A stretch of 64,000 nucleotides of DNA from Nocardiopsis potens DSM 45234. GTDB taxonomy: Bacteria > Actinomycetota > Actinomycetes > Streptosporangiales > Streptosporangiaceae. The notes under the pieces are model-generated. The model searched no databases and had not been told where the DNA came from. It was given only the letters and a program-made list of their open reading frames with translations. The position numbers were made by a program, and so were the translations under genes. Of this stretch, positions 9,418-18,586 are shown in pieces (position 1 is the stretch's first letter; each line of letters starts with the position of its first letter). The stretch is taken from positions 1 through 64,000 of the forward strand of contig NZ_ANBB01000022.1 in assembly GCF_000341105.1 (NCBI RefSeq), in the 5' to 3' direction.

Positions 9418-9455
9418 CCCGGCCCCGGGGAAGGACCGGGGGCGCGGACGAGGAA

Positions 9456-9481
9456 GGGGGAGGGGCGTACGCCCCTCCCCC
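9456..9481. terminator. Bidirectional palindromic terminator
   Basis: A 26-bp perfect palindrome (GGGGGAGGGGCG, TA, then its complement) lies between the convergent protease and gltS genes. It can terminate both. Confidence 0.7.
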
Positions 9482-9527
9482 TCAGCGTGTCCGGCTCACT
9501 CCGTCCGGTTCACCGCGCCCGGCCGCG

Positions 9528-11033
9528 TCAGGACGCCCCGGTGCCGGCCGCCTCGCGCTGCGCGCCGCCGCCGGCGGCGGCCATGGCCTTGCGCCGCCCC
9601 ATCAGGCCGATGAAGAGCGCGACCGCCATGGTCGCGGCCATCATGCCGAGGAAGCCCCACGGGCCGATCTGCGGGCTGGCGATCAGCGGGATCGCCGCGG
9701 CGGTGATCAGGCCGCCGCCGAAGAACGGCTCGAAGATCAGCTGCTTGTAGCCGAACGCCGAGTAGGCGGGGGTCTTCATCTCCGGGTCGACGACCCGCAG
9801 CAGCACCATGCCGGTCGCGGTGACGCCGAGGGACTGGCCGAACTCGGCGATCGCCCGCTCGAACCAGTGGCTGGGCATGATCCGCGGCGCCAGCACCAGG
9901 AAGGCGAACAGGCACCAGGCGATGCCGCTCAGGGCGAGCAGCAGGAACGGGACGAGGTTCTCCGCGATGGCCTGCAGCGAGAGGGTGGCCATGGCGGAGA
10001 TGATCAGCAGGTCCAGGGAGAGGCCCTGGATCCGCTCGACCGTCCGCTCGTCCACGACGTGGTTCTTGTCGAACCGGTCGATGACCATCTGCAGCAGGAT
10101 GCCGCCGATCATCGCCAGCGGGAAGAGCGGCACGAAGGCCATGATCTCGATGGTGTCGGCCCACAGCGCCTGCTCCAGGGCCTGCAGCCCCATCAGGATG
10201 ACCTGGCCGATGAGGACCGCGACGGCGATCAGGCCGAAGTGCAGGGTGAGCGGGTCCATCGACGAGGGGTGGACGGTCATGACCGCGCCGGCGGAGCGGT
10301 TCTCCTTCTCGATCAGCCCGGCCTGCTCGCGCGCGGTCCCCCGCGCGTCGGCGCTGATCGCGCTGGTCTTCTTGCGGCGCGCACCCCAGTTGATCAGGAT
10401 GATGCCCACGATGATCCCGCTGAGCAGGCCGACGGTGGCCATGCCGACCGACAGGTCCTTGCCCTCGGCCCAGCCGACCTGGTCGAACGTGGGGCCGAGC
10501 CCGGCCGCGGTGCCGTGCCCGCCGAGGAAGCCGATCTCGATCAGCGCGCCGGACATCGCCGGGATGTTGAACAGCGGCACCAGCACGAGCAGGGCCAGCA
10601 GCAGGCCGACCACGTACTGGCCGCTGGCCACCGTGATGCCGAAGGCCAGGTTGGGGCCGGCCAGGGAGACCGCCTGGCGGAACCGCGGCAGCGGCTTTCC
10701 CAGGAACAGGCCGGCGAAGACGACCGAGATGAGCAGCCCGGGCATGGCCGACCAGACCTGCATCACCCCGTCGCCGAACAGGCCGCCCTCGGCGAACCGG
10801 TCGGTGCCGATCGCTTGCAGCACCGGTCCGAGGAAGCCGCCCTCGGCATTCTCCATCGCGGCCATCGCCCGCCCGAACAGGTCGGGGCCGAAGAGCAGCG
10901 CGATGGCTCCCCCGATGATCGAACCGGGCAGGTAGAGCTTCTGCATCAGCTTCCACTTGACCCGGACCAGCTTAGAGACCAGCAGCAACACCCCCAGAAG
11001 GAGGAGTGCGAGGCCGACAATGTCGGGGGACAT
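9528..11033 (-). CDS. gltS: Sodium/glutamate symporter (GltS family, ESS)
   Basis: Membrane protein of 501 residues with about ten to twelve hydrophobic helices, expected to import glutamate with sodium. Diagnostic sequences include LYLPGSIIGG near the N-terminus and GGHGTAAGLG, the re-entrant loop signature of the ESS family. The start is fixed by GGAGAGG 5 nt upstream of the ATG at 11033. Length is somewhat above the E. coli protein (about 400) because of a longer cytoplasmic loop around residues 225-265 and a C-terminal tail rich in Ala and Gly. It is convergent with the protease gene and alone in its unit. Confidence 0.88.
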   Translation of the reverse strand: MSPDIVGLALLLLGVLLLVSKLVRVKWKLMQKLYLPGSIIGGAIALLFGPDLFGRAMAAMENAEGGFLGPVLQAIGTDRFAEGGLFGDGVMQVWSAMPGLLISVVFAGLFLGKPLPRFRQAVSLAGPNLAFGITVASGQYVVGLLLALLVLVPLFNIPAMSGALIEIGFLGGHGTAAGLGPTFDQVGWAEGKDLSVGMATVGLLSGIIVGIILINWGARRKKTSAISADARGTAREQAGLIEKENRSAGAVMTVHPSSMDPLTLHFGLIAVAVLIGQVILMGLQALEQALWADTIEIMAFVPLFPLAMIGGILLQMVIDRFDKNHVVDERTVERIQGLSLDLLIISAMATLSLQAIAENLVPFLLLALSGIAWCLFAFLVLAPRIMPSHWFERAIAEFGQSLGVTATGMVLLRVVDPEMKTPAYSAFGYKQLIFEPFFGGGLITAAAIPLIASPQIGPWGFLGMMAATMAVALFIGLMGRRKAMAAAGGGAQREAAGTGAS

Positions 11034-11265
11034 CTATACCTCTCCGTTGAAGTACGCCTACGCTCGGCGAGCAGCACGGAGCGGCGGTACGGGACCGCTG
11101 GACACCCGGCTCTCGGCCGAAGATGGGGGGATGCGCGGTGGCCGCGCCGGGCCACCCTAACGGCACTGTGACCCCGGGAACACCCAGGGGGTGTTCACCC
11201 CCGCGTCCACCGGGACGAACGCGCCCGTCACCGGAGAGTCTGCCACCCGACGCTTACCAATGGGT
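11034..11265. other. Intergenic region between gltS and the aldehyde dehydrogenase, no gene seen
   Basis: This region contains the gltS ribosome site and presumably its promoter. The run GTGACCCCGGGAACACCCAGGGGGTGTTCACCCC near 11168-11202 holds short inverted repeats that might be an operator. I see no coding frame with believable composition. Confidence 0.4.
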
Positions 11266-11309
11266 AACCCCTGGTTCCCGTGCGGGGCGACACACGGGGA
11301 CCAGGGGTT
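11266..11309 (-). terminator. Hairpin downstream of the aldehyde dehydrogenase
   Basis: Inverted repeat of 17 bp with one mismatch (11266-11282 with 11293-11309) and a 10-nt loop, about 105 bp beyond the dehydrogenase stop. Confidence 0.6.
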
Positions 11310-11413
11310 TCTCACCGGACCGCCGGGGAGGCCCGATCCTCCGGCGGCCCAGGGCTCCGGGGCGGCGCGGCCCCCCGGACGGTGGTACTGCTCACACCTG
11401 CGCGTTCACCGCG

Positions 11414-12838
11414 TCACAGCTGGACGCCGGTGAGCACCAGGACGCGCTCGTAGGTGAGGTCGTCCATCGCGGCGCGGACGCCCTCCTTGCCCACGCCGGA
11501 CTTCTTCACCCCGCCGTAGGGCATCTGGTCGGCGCGGAAGGTCGGGACGTCGCCGATCACCACGCCGCCCACCTCCAGCTCCCGGTGGGCCCGGAACGCG
11601 GTCTGCAGGTCGGAGGTGAACACCCCGGCCTGGAGCCCGTAGTCACCGGCGTTGACCTCGGCGAACGCCTCGTCGGCGCCGTCCACCCGCTGCACGGTGA
11701 GGACCGGCCCGAAGACCTCCTCGCGGACCACCTTGGCGTCGGCGGGCACCTCGGCCAGCACCGTCGGGGCGACGGTCACGCCGTCCCGGCCGCCGCCGGT
11801 GAGCGCCTTGGCGCCGGCCGCGACCGCCTCGTCGATCCAGTCCGCCACCCGCTCGGCGGCGGCCTCGTCGATCATCGGTCCGACGTGGGTGGCCGGGTCG
11901 GCCGGGTCGCCGGTGCCCAGCGCCTCGACCTCGCGCACCAGCTCGGGCAGGAACGACTCGTAGACCGCGGAGTCCACCAGCACCCGCTGCACCCCGATGC
12001 AGACCTGCCCGGCCTGGTTGTTGCCGAACAGCGCGATCCGCTTGGCCGCCCAGGCCAGGTCGGCGTCGGCGAGCACCACCGCGGCGGCGTTGCCGCCCAG
12101 CTCCAGGGTGACGTGCTTGTGCGGGGCCATCCGCTGCAGCTCCCAGCCGAACTGGCCGCCGGTGAACGAGATCACCGGCAGCCGCTCGTCGGTGATCAGC
12201 GAGGACGCGCGCTCGTTGGGCATCGGCAGCACGGAGAACGCGCCGCGCGGCAGGTCCGTCTCGGCGAGGATCTCGCCGAGCAGCAGCGCGGTCATCGGCG
12301 TGCCCGGGGCCGGCTTGAGGATGATCGGCGCGCCCACCGCCAGCGCGGGGGCGATCTTGTGCGCGACCAGGTTGAGCGGGAAGTTGAACGGGGAGATGCC
12401 CAGCACCGGGCCCTTGGGGACGCGGCGCACCATGGCGATGCGGCCGGTGCCGCCCGGGTCGGTGTCCAGCCGCTGCAGCTCGCCGCTGTCCCGCCGGGCC
12501 TCCTCCGAGGCCAGCCGGAACACCGAGGCGGCGCGGCCGGCCTCGCCGCGGGAGAGCGTGATCGGCTTGCCGCTCTCCGCGGTGATCAGCCGGGCGAACT
12601 CCTCGGTCCGCTCGGTGATCCGGCGGGCGACGTGCGCCAGCGCCTCGGCGCGGACGTAGGCGGGCAGCGCCGCGAAGGACGCGGCCACCGAGTCGGCCGC
12701 CGCGACGGCCTCCTCGATCTGCTCGGGGGAGGGCACCGCGACGGTCCCCGCGAGCTCCCCGGTGTAGGGGTTGGTCACCTGGATCTCGCTGTCACCGGTC
12801 ATCGCCGCACCGGCCAGCCAAAACGGACGCGTAGACAT
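11414..12838 (-). CDS. NAD(P)-dependent aldehyde dehydrogenase
   Basis: Oxidises an aldehyde to the carboxylic acid. The 474-residue protein shows the ALDH family landmarks: the cofactor loop ISPFNFPLNL (about 148-157), KPAPGTP, the general base Glu246 in LELGGN, and the catalytic Cys280 in GQVCIGVQ. The C-terminal PYGGVKKSGVGKEG motif is also present. The Val/Gln around the catalytic Cys and the overall layout resemble succinate-semialdehyde or phenylacetaldehyde-type enzymes, but the substrate is not readable. Translation could start at the ATG at 12838 or at an internal ATG at 12802; neither has a strong ribosome site. It lies 121 bp downstream of the P450 gene on the same strand, so cotranscription is possible. 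Confidence 0.9.
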   Translation of the reverse strand: MSTRPFWLAGAAMTGDSEIQVTNPYTGELAGTVAVPSPEQIEEAVAAADSVAASFAALPAYVRAEALAHVARRITERTEEFARLITAESGKPITLSRGEAGRAASVFRLASEEARRDSGELQRLDTDPGGTGRIAMVRRVPKGPVLGISPFNFPLNLVAHKIAPALAVGAPIILKPAPGTPMTALLLGEILAETDLPRGAFSVLPMPNERASSLITDERLPVISFTGGQFGWELQRMAPHKHVTLELGGNAAAVVLADADLAWAAKRIALFGNNQAGQVCIGVQRVLVDSAVYESFLPELVREVEALGTGDPADPATHVGPMIDEAAAERVADWIDEAVAAGAKALTGGGRDGVTVAPTVLAEVPADAKVVREEVFGPVLTVQRVDGADEAFAEVNAGDYGLQAGVFTSDLQTAFRAHRELEVGGVVIGDVPTFRADQMPYGGVKKSGVGKEGVRAAMDDLTYERVLVLTGVQL

Positions 12839-12959
12839 GCCAGTGACGCTAACGCCCGCGGCCGCCCCGCCTCTTGTCCGATTTGGCCAATCCGCTGCCC
12901 GCGTTCATCGGTTTCGGCCTAGAGGCCCCGGCCTCGGCGCCGTCGCGGGGAGGGGCCGG

Positions 12960-14363
12960 TCAGTCTCCGGCGGAGCGGCGGGACCGGCCGCTCCCCTGCC
13001 ACCAGCGGAGCAGCCGGGTGAGCAGGTCGTCGGGGCGCTCCTCGGCGGCGGGGGCGGCCGGGGCCGGCGGCGGCGCGGGGGCCTCCCGCTGCGGCGCCTC
13101 GACCGGGTCGAACAGCACCGGCAGCTCCACCAGGCCGCGGCTGAACAGGGCCGGCGCCCAGGCCAGCTCGTCCGCGGGGACCGCCGCGCGGAGCCGGGGC
13201 AGCCGGTCGAGCAGGCGCCGCACGCCGATGCCGACCACCCGCTCGGCGAGCGAGCGGGCCGGGCAGCGGTGCTCCCCCGCCCCCCACATCAGGTGGGCGC
13301 TGTTGCCCCCGGAGTCCAGCGCGGACCCGCCGGCGCCGCCCGGGCGCCCCAGCTTCGGGTCGGCGTGCGCGGGCGCGAACCCGATGATCAGCGGCTCGCC
13401 CTCGGCGACCGGGGTGCCGCCGACGACCACATCCCGGGTGGGGAACCGGGCGGCCAGCATCGGCAGCGGCGGCTCGGTCCAGATGACGTGGTTGACCAGG
13501 TCGTTCAGGGGCAGCGCCCCGGAGGCGAACTCGCGGGCGGTGGCCGGCTCGGCCAGCAGCGCGCGCAGCACGTTGCCGATCAGGTTGGAGGTGGGCAGGT
13601 GCGCCGCGCCGACCAGGAGCACCAGCTGGTCGGCCATCTCCTCGTCCGTCATGCCGAACTCCGGCGCCATCATCCAGCTGGTGACGTCCTCGCCGGGGGC
13701 GCTCCGCTTCCGCTGCACCAGGCCGCCGAAGTAGTTCCGCATCTGGGCGACGGACTCCGCCGCCCGGGCCCCGTCGTCCAGCCAGAGGCCGGCGCTGAGC
13801 TCGCCGAGCACGTAGCCGTAGGCGTCCTCCAGGCCGAAGAACCGGTTCATCAGCATGGCGGGCAGCATCATCGCGTAGTCGCCGATCAGGTCGGCCCTGC
13901 CGTGCTCGCAGAAGTCGTCGATCAGCCGGTCGGCGACGTCGGTGGCCTCGGCCCGGATCCGGGCGTCGGAGAGCCGGGAGAGCGCGTCGTCGATCGGCGC
14001 GATCAGCCGGGCGTGCTCGGCGCCGTCGGCGTAGAGCGCGCTGGACCGGTAGGACATGGTGGGGCGCAGTTCGGCGCCGAGCACCCGGCGGCCGTCGCGG
14101 ATCTCGTTCCACCGGCGGGTGTCCCGGGAGTAGGTGGACCGGTCCCGGAGCACGTGCAGGTTCTCCTCGTAGCCGAGGAGCAGCCAGGCGCGCAGGTCGG
14201 GTTCGAGCAGCACCGGGGCGATCCGGCCGAACCGGGAGCGCAGCTCCTCCCAGAGCGGGCCGTCCAGCGATCCCGCCTGCTCGTAGAGCGGGACGGCGCC
14301 GTCGCGCAGGGGGCAGCGCGGGGCGCCGCCGTTCCGGGGGTCCGCGTTCAAGGACTCGGTCAC
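12960..14363 (-). CDS. Cytochrome P450 lacking the ExxR motif (conservon CYP156/157-like)
   Basis: The 467-residue haem protein has a recognisable Cys pocket, WGAGEHRCPAR, with haem ligand Cys367, and a P450 fold throughout. Three normally conserved features are changed. The K-helix ExxR position reads NHVIW (291-295), so both Glu and Arg are absent. The I-helix acid-alcohol pair is replaced in AAHLPTS (253-259). The residue after CxG is Pro-Ala. P450s of the streptomycete conservons (CYP156/157) are known to break the ExxR rule with a Trp at the same place, so this is probably an isolated relative. No conservon partners (sensor ATPase, roadblock, DUF742, GTP-binding) lie next to it. The tail after residue 415 is Pro/Ala-rich. 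Confidence 0.85.
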   Translation of the reverse strand: MTESLNADPRNGGAPRCPLRDGAVPLYEQAGSLDGPLWEELRSRFGRIAPVLLEPDLRAWLLLGYEENLHVLRDRSTYSRDTRRWNEIRDGRRVLGAELRPTMSYRSSALYADGAEHARLIAPIDDALSRLSDARIRAEATDVADRLIDDFCEHGRADLIGDYAMMLPAMLMNRFFGLEDAYGYVLGELSAGLWLDDGARAAESVAQMRNYFGGLVQRKRSAPGEDVTSWMMAPEFGMTDEEMADQLVLLVGAAHLPTSNLIGNVLRALLAEPATAREFASGALPLNDLVNHVIWTEPPLPMLAARFPTRDVVVGGTPVAEGEPLIIGFAPAHADPKLGRPGGAGGSALDSGGNSAHLMWGAGEHRCPARSLAERVVGIGVRRLLDRLPRLRAAVPADELAWAPALFSRGLVELPVLFDPVEAPQREAPAPPPAPAAPAAEERPDDLLTRLLRWWQGSGRSRRSAGD

Positions 14364-14593
14364 GTTCTCACTCGCAGCCTGCTCAGCGACATGGGGGACG
14401 GCGCGCCCGGAGGCCCGGGCGCGCAGGGCTCATGAGAGTAGCCGCAGGTGCACCGGGGGTGCCAGCCCCGTTTTCCGGCCATGTCACTCGATTCCGGGAC
14501 GGTCCCGCGCTATCGTGCTCACACACCGTGAAGCGGCCGCCACGCTCTCCAGCCGCCTCTGCCCGAGCCCGCCGACTGGAAAGGGACCGACCG

Positions 14594-16231
14594 ATGGCGA
14601 CCCCCCGCCTCCTTCCGGCGCCCCCGTCCCATCCGCACCGACCGCGCGGCACCGTCCGGCGTCCGGCCGTCCTCGCCGCCGCGCCGCTGGCCGCCGCCGC
14701 GCTCGTCCTGGGCGCGGCCGCACCGGCCGCGGCCGACGCCCCGTCCGGTGTCGCCGACCTCCGCCGCGACCTCGACGCCCTGCTGGCCGACCCCTCCCTG
14801 GAGGGCGCCTCCTCCGGCGTGGTGGTGCGCAGCCTGGACAACGGCGACGAGCTGTACAGCAGCGGCGCCGGCCGGAAGCTCACCCCCGCCTCCAACGCCA
14901 AGCTGCTGACCTCGGCCGCCGCCCTGGAGGTGCTCGGCCCGGACCACCGGTTCGGCACCGAGGTCAGCGCCGACTCCGCGCCCTCGGGCGGCAGGGTCGA
15001 GGGCGACCTGTACATCACCGGCGGCGGCGACCCCACGCTCACCGCCGAGGCCTTCGACGAGCTGGCCGCGGACGTCGCCGCGGCCGGGGTGCGCAGCGTC
15101 GGCGGCGACCTGGTCGCCGACGCCACGCTCTTCGACGACGAGCGGTACCACCCCGACTGGGACCCCGAGGACGCCCCCTACTACTACGCGGCGGAGATCT
15201 CCGCGCTGACCGCCGCGTCCAACGACGACTACGACACCGGCACCGTCACGGTGCGGGCCGAGCCCGGCGCCGCCCAGGGCGACGGCGTCGAGGTCGCCCT
15301 GGAGCCGATGGGCGCCAACCTGGAGGTGGTCAACGAGGCCGGCACCGGGCCGGCCGGCGGCACGCCGGACCTGAGCGTGACCCGCGCCCCGGGCACCAAC
15401 GAGTTCACCGTCCGGGGCACCCTGCCGGCCGGCGGCGGGGCCGTCGAGGAGCTGCGCACCGTGCACGACCCGGCCGCGCACGCCGCGCACGTGTTCGCGG
15501 CCGCGCTGGAGGAGCAGGGGGTGCGGGTCGAGGGCGCCGTCGAGTCCGGCGAGACCCCGGACGGCACCGCCGAGCTGGCCCGGCGCGACTCCGCCCCGCT
15601 CGCCGACCTGCTGGTGCCGTTCATGAAGCTCTCCAACAACGGCCACGCCGAGATGCTGGTCAAGGCGATGGGCGCGGAGGAGGCCGGCTCGGGCACCTGG
15701 AAGGCGGGGCTGGCCGAGGTGGACGCCGCGGTGGAGCGGATCGGCGTGAACACCTCCCGGGTGGTGCAGACCGACGGCTCCGGGCTGGCGCACAGCAACA
15801 AGCTGCCCGCCGGCACCATCGCCGACCTGCTGCAGGCCGTGCAGGACGAGCCGTGGGCCGCGGTGTGGACGGCGTCGCTGCCGGTCGCCGGGGACCCGGA
15901 CCGCATGGTCGGCGGCACCCTGTCCAACCGGATGCGCGACACCCCGGCGGCCGGGAACGTGCAGGCCAAGACCGGGACGCTGACCGGCGCCAGCTCCCTG
16001 TCCGGCTACGTCACCGGCGCCGACGGCGAGCGGCTCGTCTTCGCCGTGGTCAACAACGACTACCCGGGCGGCGCACCGCGCGGCGTGCAGGACCGGATCG
16101 CGATCCGGCTGGCCGAGTTCTCCCGCCACGCGGTGGTCGGCACCGGCCGCGCCACCCACTCGCCCCGGCCGAGCGAGGCACCGGGCGCCACCGGCACCGG
16201 CCTCGAATGCAGCTGGGCGGGCACCTGCTGA
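14594..16231 (+). CDS. dacB: D-alanyl-D-alanine carboxypeptidase/endopeptidase (PBP4, peptidase S13)
   Basis: Exported penicillin-binding protein that trims or cleaves peptidoglycan cross-bridges. From the ATG at 14594 (GGAAAGGGA just upstream) the protein has 545 residues. A signal peptide or anchor ends at about residue 47 (APAAADAP). The three PBP motifs are SNAK (Ser100 to Lys103), SNN (347-349) and KTG (459-461). The long insertion between the first two is typical of S13 enzymes. The open frame upstream of 14594 has no family sequence and is not used. It is divergent from the P450 gene and followed by a hairpin. Confidence 0.93.
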   Translation: MATPRLLPAPPSHPHRPRGTVRRPAVLAAAPLAAAALVLGAAAPAAADAPSGVADLRRDLDALLADPSLEGASSGVVVRSLDNGDELYSSGAGRKLTPASNAKLLTSAAALEVLGPDHRFGTEVSADSAPSGGRVEGDLYITGGGDPTLTAEAFDELAADVAAAGVRSVGGDLVADATLFDDERYHPDWDPEDAPYYYAAEISALTAASNDDYDTGTVTVRAEPGAAQGDGVEVALEPMGANLEVVNEAGTGPAGGTPDLSVTRAPGTNEFTVRGTLPAGGGAVEELRTVHDPAAHAAHVFAAALEEQGVRVEGAVESGETPDGTAELARRDSAPLADLLVPFMKLSNNGHAEMLVKAMGAEEAGSGTWKAGLAEVDAAVERIGVNTSRVVQTDGSGLAHSNKLPAGTIADLLQAVQDEPWAAVWTASLPVAGDPDRMVGGTLSNRMRDTPAAGNVQAKTGTLTGASSLSGYVTGADGERLVFAVVNNDYPGGAPRGVQDRIAIRLAEFSRHAVVGTGRATHSPRPSEAPGATGTGLECSWAGTC

Positions 16232-16277
16232 CCGCAGCGGCCGCGGACGCCGGCCACGGCCCTCCGTGACCCGCGCA

Positions 16278-16329
16278 GAAGGCCTCCGCGCGACGGCCCC
16301 CTCGGGGACCCCGCCGCACGGAGGCCTTC
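16278..16329 (+). terminator. Hairpin after dacB
   Basis: Stem GAAGGCCTCCG (16278-16288) pairs with 16319-16329, extended by GCGC/GCGC across a 1-nt bulge; the 30-nt loop can fold further. It starts 46 bp after the stop. Confidence 0.6.
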
Positions 16330-16753
16330 GCGCTCCCCCGCGGCCCGCCCCGACGGCGGCTCGACCGCCGGCGCGGGCCGCACCTCCTCCGCCGGCGCCC
16401 CGTCTCCTGAGCCGCCGGTCCGATGGGGACCAGGGCGCGCCCGTTCCGCGAGGACGCCCGGAGGGGCGCCCTGCCGGGAAGGGCCCGGTCGGCGCGGGTC
16501 CCCGGCGCTGGGAGGCGGCCCGGCCGGGCGCCCCTGGGCCGTCCGCGCCGCCGTTCTCCCCTCCCCGGTGGCGCCTTTCCGTGTTCCATCCGGGTCCCTC
16601 CCCGATCGCGCGGCTTTCCACCGATCCCGTATCGGCGCTGGTGCCCGGGGTCGGCTTGGGCCAAAGTGGGAGAGGAGGCCCGGTGGACCGGCGCTTCGCA
16701 GGCCACAGCCGCGCGGCCCGCCGGGGCCGGAACCGACCGGGAGAGAACCACGG
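16330..16753. other. Intergenic region upstream of the coiled-coil protein, no gene seen
   Basis: Very GC-rich stretch without a credible gene. It includes a small inverted repeat CCGAT-CCCGT-ATCGG at 16621-16635 and the ribosome site GGGAGAG upstream of the next gene. Confidence 0.4.
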
Positions 16754-18535
16754 GTGTCGCTCGTCTACCGCAGCATCACGACCACGGCCCTCGACCGCGA
16801 TCTGCCCGAGCAGGCCGCCTCCGCGCTGTCGGAGTGGCTGACCAGGCGCGGCGGCGCCGGGGCCCGGGTGGATTTCGCCCGGTCCGGCTCCTATGAGCTG
16901 AGCAAGCGCTCCAGAGCCATGGTGGTGCGCCACGACGACCCGGCGGAGCGCATCGCCCTCCTGCGGCTCACCACCGAATCCGACAAGCCCGACGGCAGGT
17001 GGCGCACGACCGTCACCGTCGTCTCCGCCCCCCGCCGCCTCCCGCACGGCTACCTGTGGACCGACATGACGGCGCACCCGCGCAACGGCGCCGGGAGCGC
17101 GGACCGGCTCGACATCGCCCCGCCCGACGCGGTCCGGCTCCTCCTGGAGCGCCTGCCCTGCCTCGACGGCGGGCACCCCGTCTCCGCCGAGCCGCAGATC
17201 GTCCGCGGCCGCGACGCGCACGCCGTCCCCGCCCTGCTGGACGCCATCGGCGACCCCGGCCGCCGGCTCGCCCTGGTGGTGTCCGGTCCGCCGCTGCGGA
17301 CGACCGTCGCGGCCTGGCGCACCGCGATGACCGCGGCGCTCTCCCGCACCATCGGCATGTGCACCGTCCACGTGCTCGACGGCGCCGCCCACGAGCAGCT
17401 CTCCGGGAAGCTGCCCAAGGGGCTCGACGTGCCGGCCGGCGGCGTGCGCACCTTCCTCCCGGACGCCGTCCCCGGCTCCCCCGCCGACCCGCGGCGCCAC
17501 CCGCTGATGAGCCCGCGCACCCTGGAGGGCGCCTGGGAGGGCGGCCGGATCCGCGCCTGGGTGGGCCGGGCCCTGGCCCGCTCGGTCCGGGACAACGCGG
17601 TGGACTCGCCGCTGCCGCCGGAGCTGCGCGACATCGACTCGCTGCTCAATGAGGAGGAGCTGGACGCCTTCCTCGGCACCGCGGAGGGACGCCACGGCTC
17701 CTCCGCCGCCCCCGCCGCGCCGGCCGCCTCGGACTCCCAGGCGGCCGTCCACATTTCACTGCTCAAATCGCGGCTGGCCGAGGCCGCCCGGGACAACGAC
17801 CGGCTGCGCGCCGAGACCAAGCGGCTGAGCACCCGGGTCGGCGAGCACACCAAGGAGCGCGAGCGGCTCGCCGGCGAGCTGGCCGAGGCCACCGAGGAGC
17901 TGGAGTCCTCCCGCGCCGAGCTGCACGCCGCCCGGAGCGAGCTGGCCTGGCTCCGCCGCCGGCTGCGGGAGGAGGGCCGGTTCCGGCTGGCCGCGGAGCG
18001 CCCCCCGGCCGACCCCCGGCAGGCCCCTCCGCAGCGGGTCGAGGAGCTCCTGGACCGGATCACCGACGAGCAGGCCCTGCCCCACCTGTTCTTCACCATC
18101 GAGGACCGGGACACCGTCCGCGAGCTCACTGGGAGCCGCAAGGAGAGCCTGTGGGTCACCCGCGCCTGGGAGGCGCTGCTGGCGCTCGACGACTACGCCC
18201 GCTACCAGCTGGAGAACCCCTCCTCCGGGCTGGGCTTCCACGACTACCTGCGGGAGCCGCCGGACGGCTACACCGCGATCCCGGTCCGCCGGCTGGCCTC
18301 CCGGGAGAGCGACACCGTGCGCAACCGCGACAAGTTCAGCGAGAAGCGGGTGTTCCGGGTGCCCGAGGAGGTCAGCCCGGGCGGCGAGGTGCCGATGTTC
18401 GCGCACATCAAGCTGGACAGCGAGTACGGCATCTGCCCGCGGCTGTACTTCTACCCCGACCTCGGGCCGGGCACCACCAACCGCATCTACATCGGCTACC
18501 TCGGCCGGCACCTGCCGGTGCAGGGCACCAACTGA
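16754..18535 (+). CDS. Unrecognised coiled-coil protein with a possible RelE-like C-terminal domain
   Basis: I do not recognise this 593-residue protein as a whole. The GTG at 16754 is chosen because GGGAGAG lies about 8 nt upstream. Residues 1 to about 300 form a mixed alpha/beta region with strands such as TTVTVVSAP and LALVVSGPP. A Ser/Ala-rich linker (315-332) leads to a coiled coil at about 333-410 rich in Glu, Arg and Leu. The last 160 residues are compact and end with MFAHIKLDSE, LYFYPDL and RIYIGYLGRHLPVQGTN. This strand order and the closing IGYLGRHL resemble RelE/HigB-type folds seen at the end of some actinobacterial proteins, which is inference. No transmembrane or signal segment is visible. 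A conserved gene follows 51 bp downstream and may be cotranscribed. Confidence 0.7.
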   Translation: MSLVYRSITTTALDRDLPEQAASALSEWLTRRGGAGARVDFARSGSYELSKRSRAMVVRHDDPAERIALLRLTTESDKPDGRWRTTVTVVSAPRRLPHGYLWTDMTAHPRNGAGSADRLDIAPPDAVRLLLERLPCLDGGHPVSAEPQIVRGRDAHAVPALLDAIGDPGRRLALVVSGPPLRTTVAAWRTAMTAALSRTIGMCTVHVLDGAAHEQLSGKLPKGLDVPAGGVRTFLPDAVPGSPADPRRHPLMSPRTLEGAWEGGRIRAWVGRALARSVRDNAVDSPLPPELRDIDSLLNEEELDAFLGTAEGRHGSSAAPAAPAASDSQAAVHISLLKSRLAEAARDNDRLRAETKRLSTRVGEHTKERERLAGELAEATEELESSRAELHAARSELAWLRRRLREEGRFRLAAERPPADPRQAPPQRVEELLDRITDEQALPHLFFTIEDRDTVRELTGSRKESLWVTRAWEALLALDDYARYQLENPSSGLGFHDYLREPPDGYTAIPVRRLASRESDTVRNRDKFSEKRVFRVPEEVSPGGEVPMFAHIKLDSEYGICPRLYFYPDLGPGTTNRIYIGYLGRHLPVQGTN

Positions 18536-18586
18536 GCCGGGGCCGCCCGGGCCGGTGCGCCCCCGGGCCCGGATAGCCTCGAAAGG

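Noticed and set aside
9270-11171. 633-codon frame opposite gltS
   Set aside because: Composition is Gln/Asp/His/Arg shadow sequence, and the GltS helices on the minus strand explain the region.
14519-17752. 1077-codon frame opposite dacB and the coiled-coil gene
   Set aside because: Crosses two genes and a terminator; no recognisable protein sequence.
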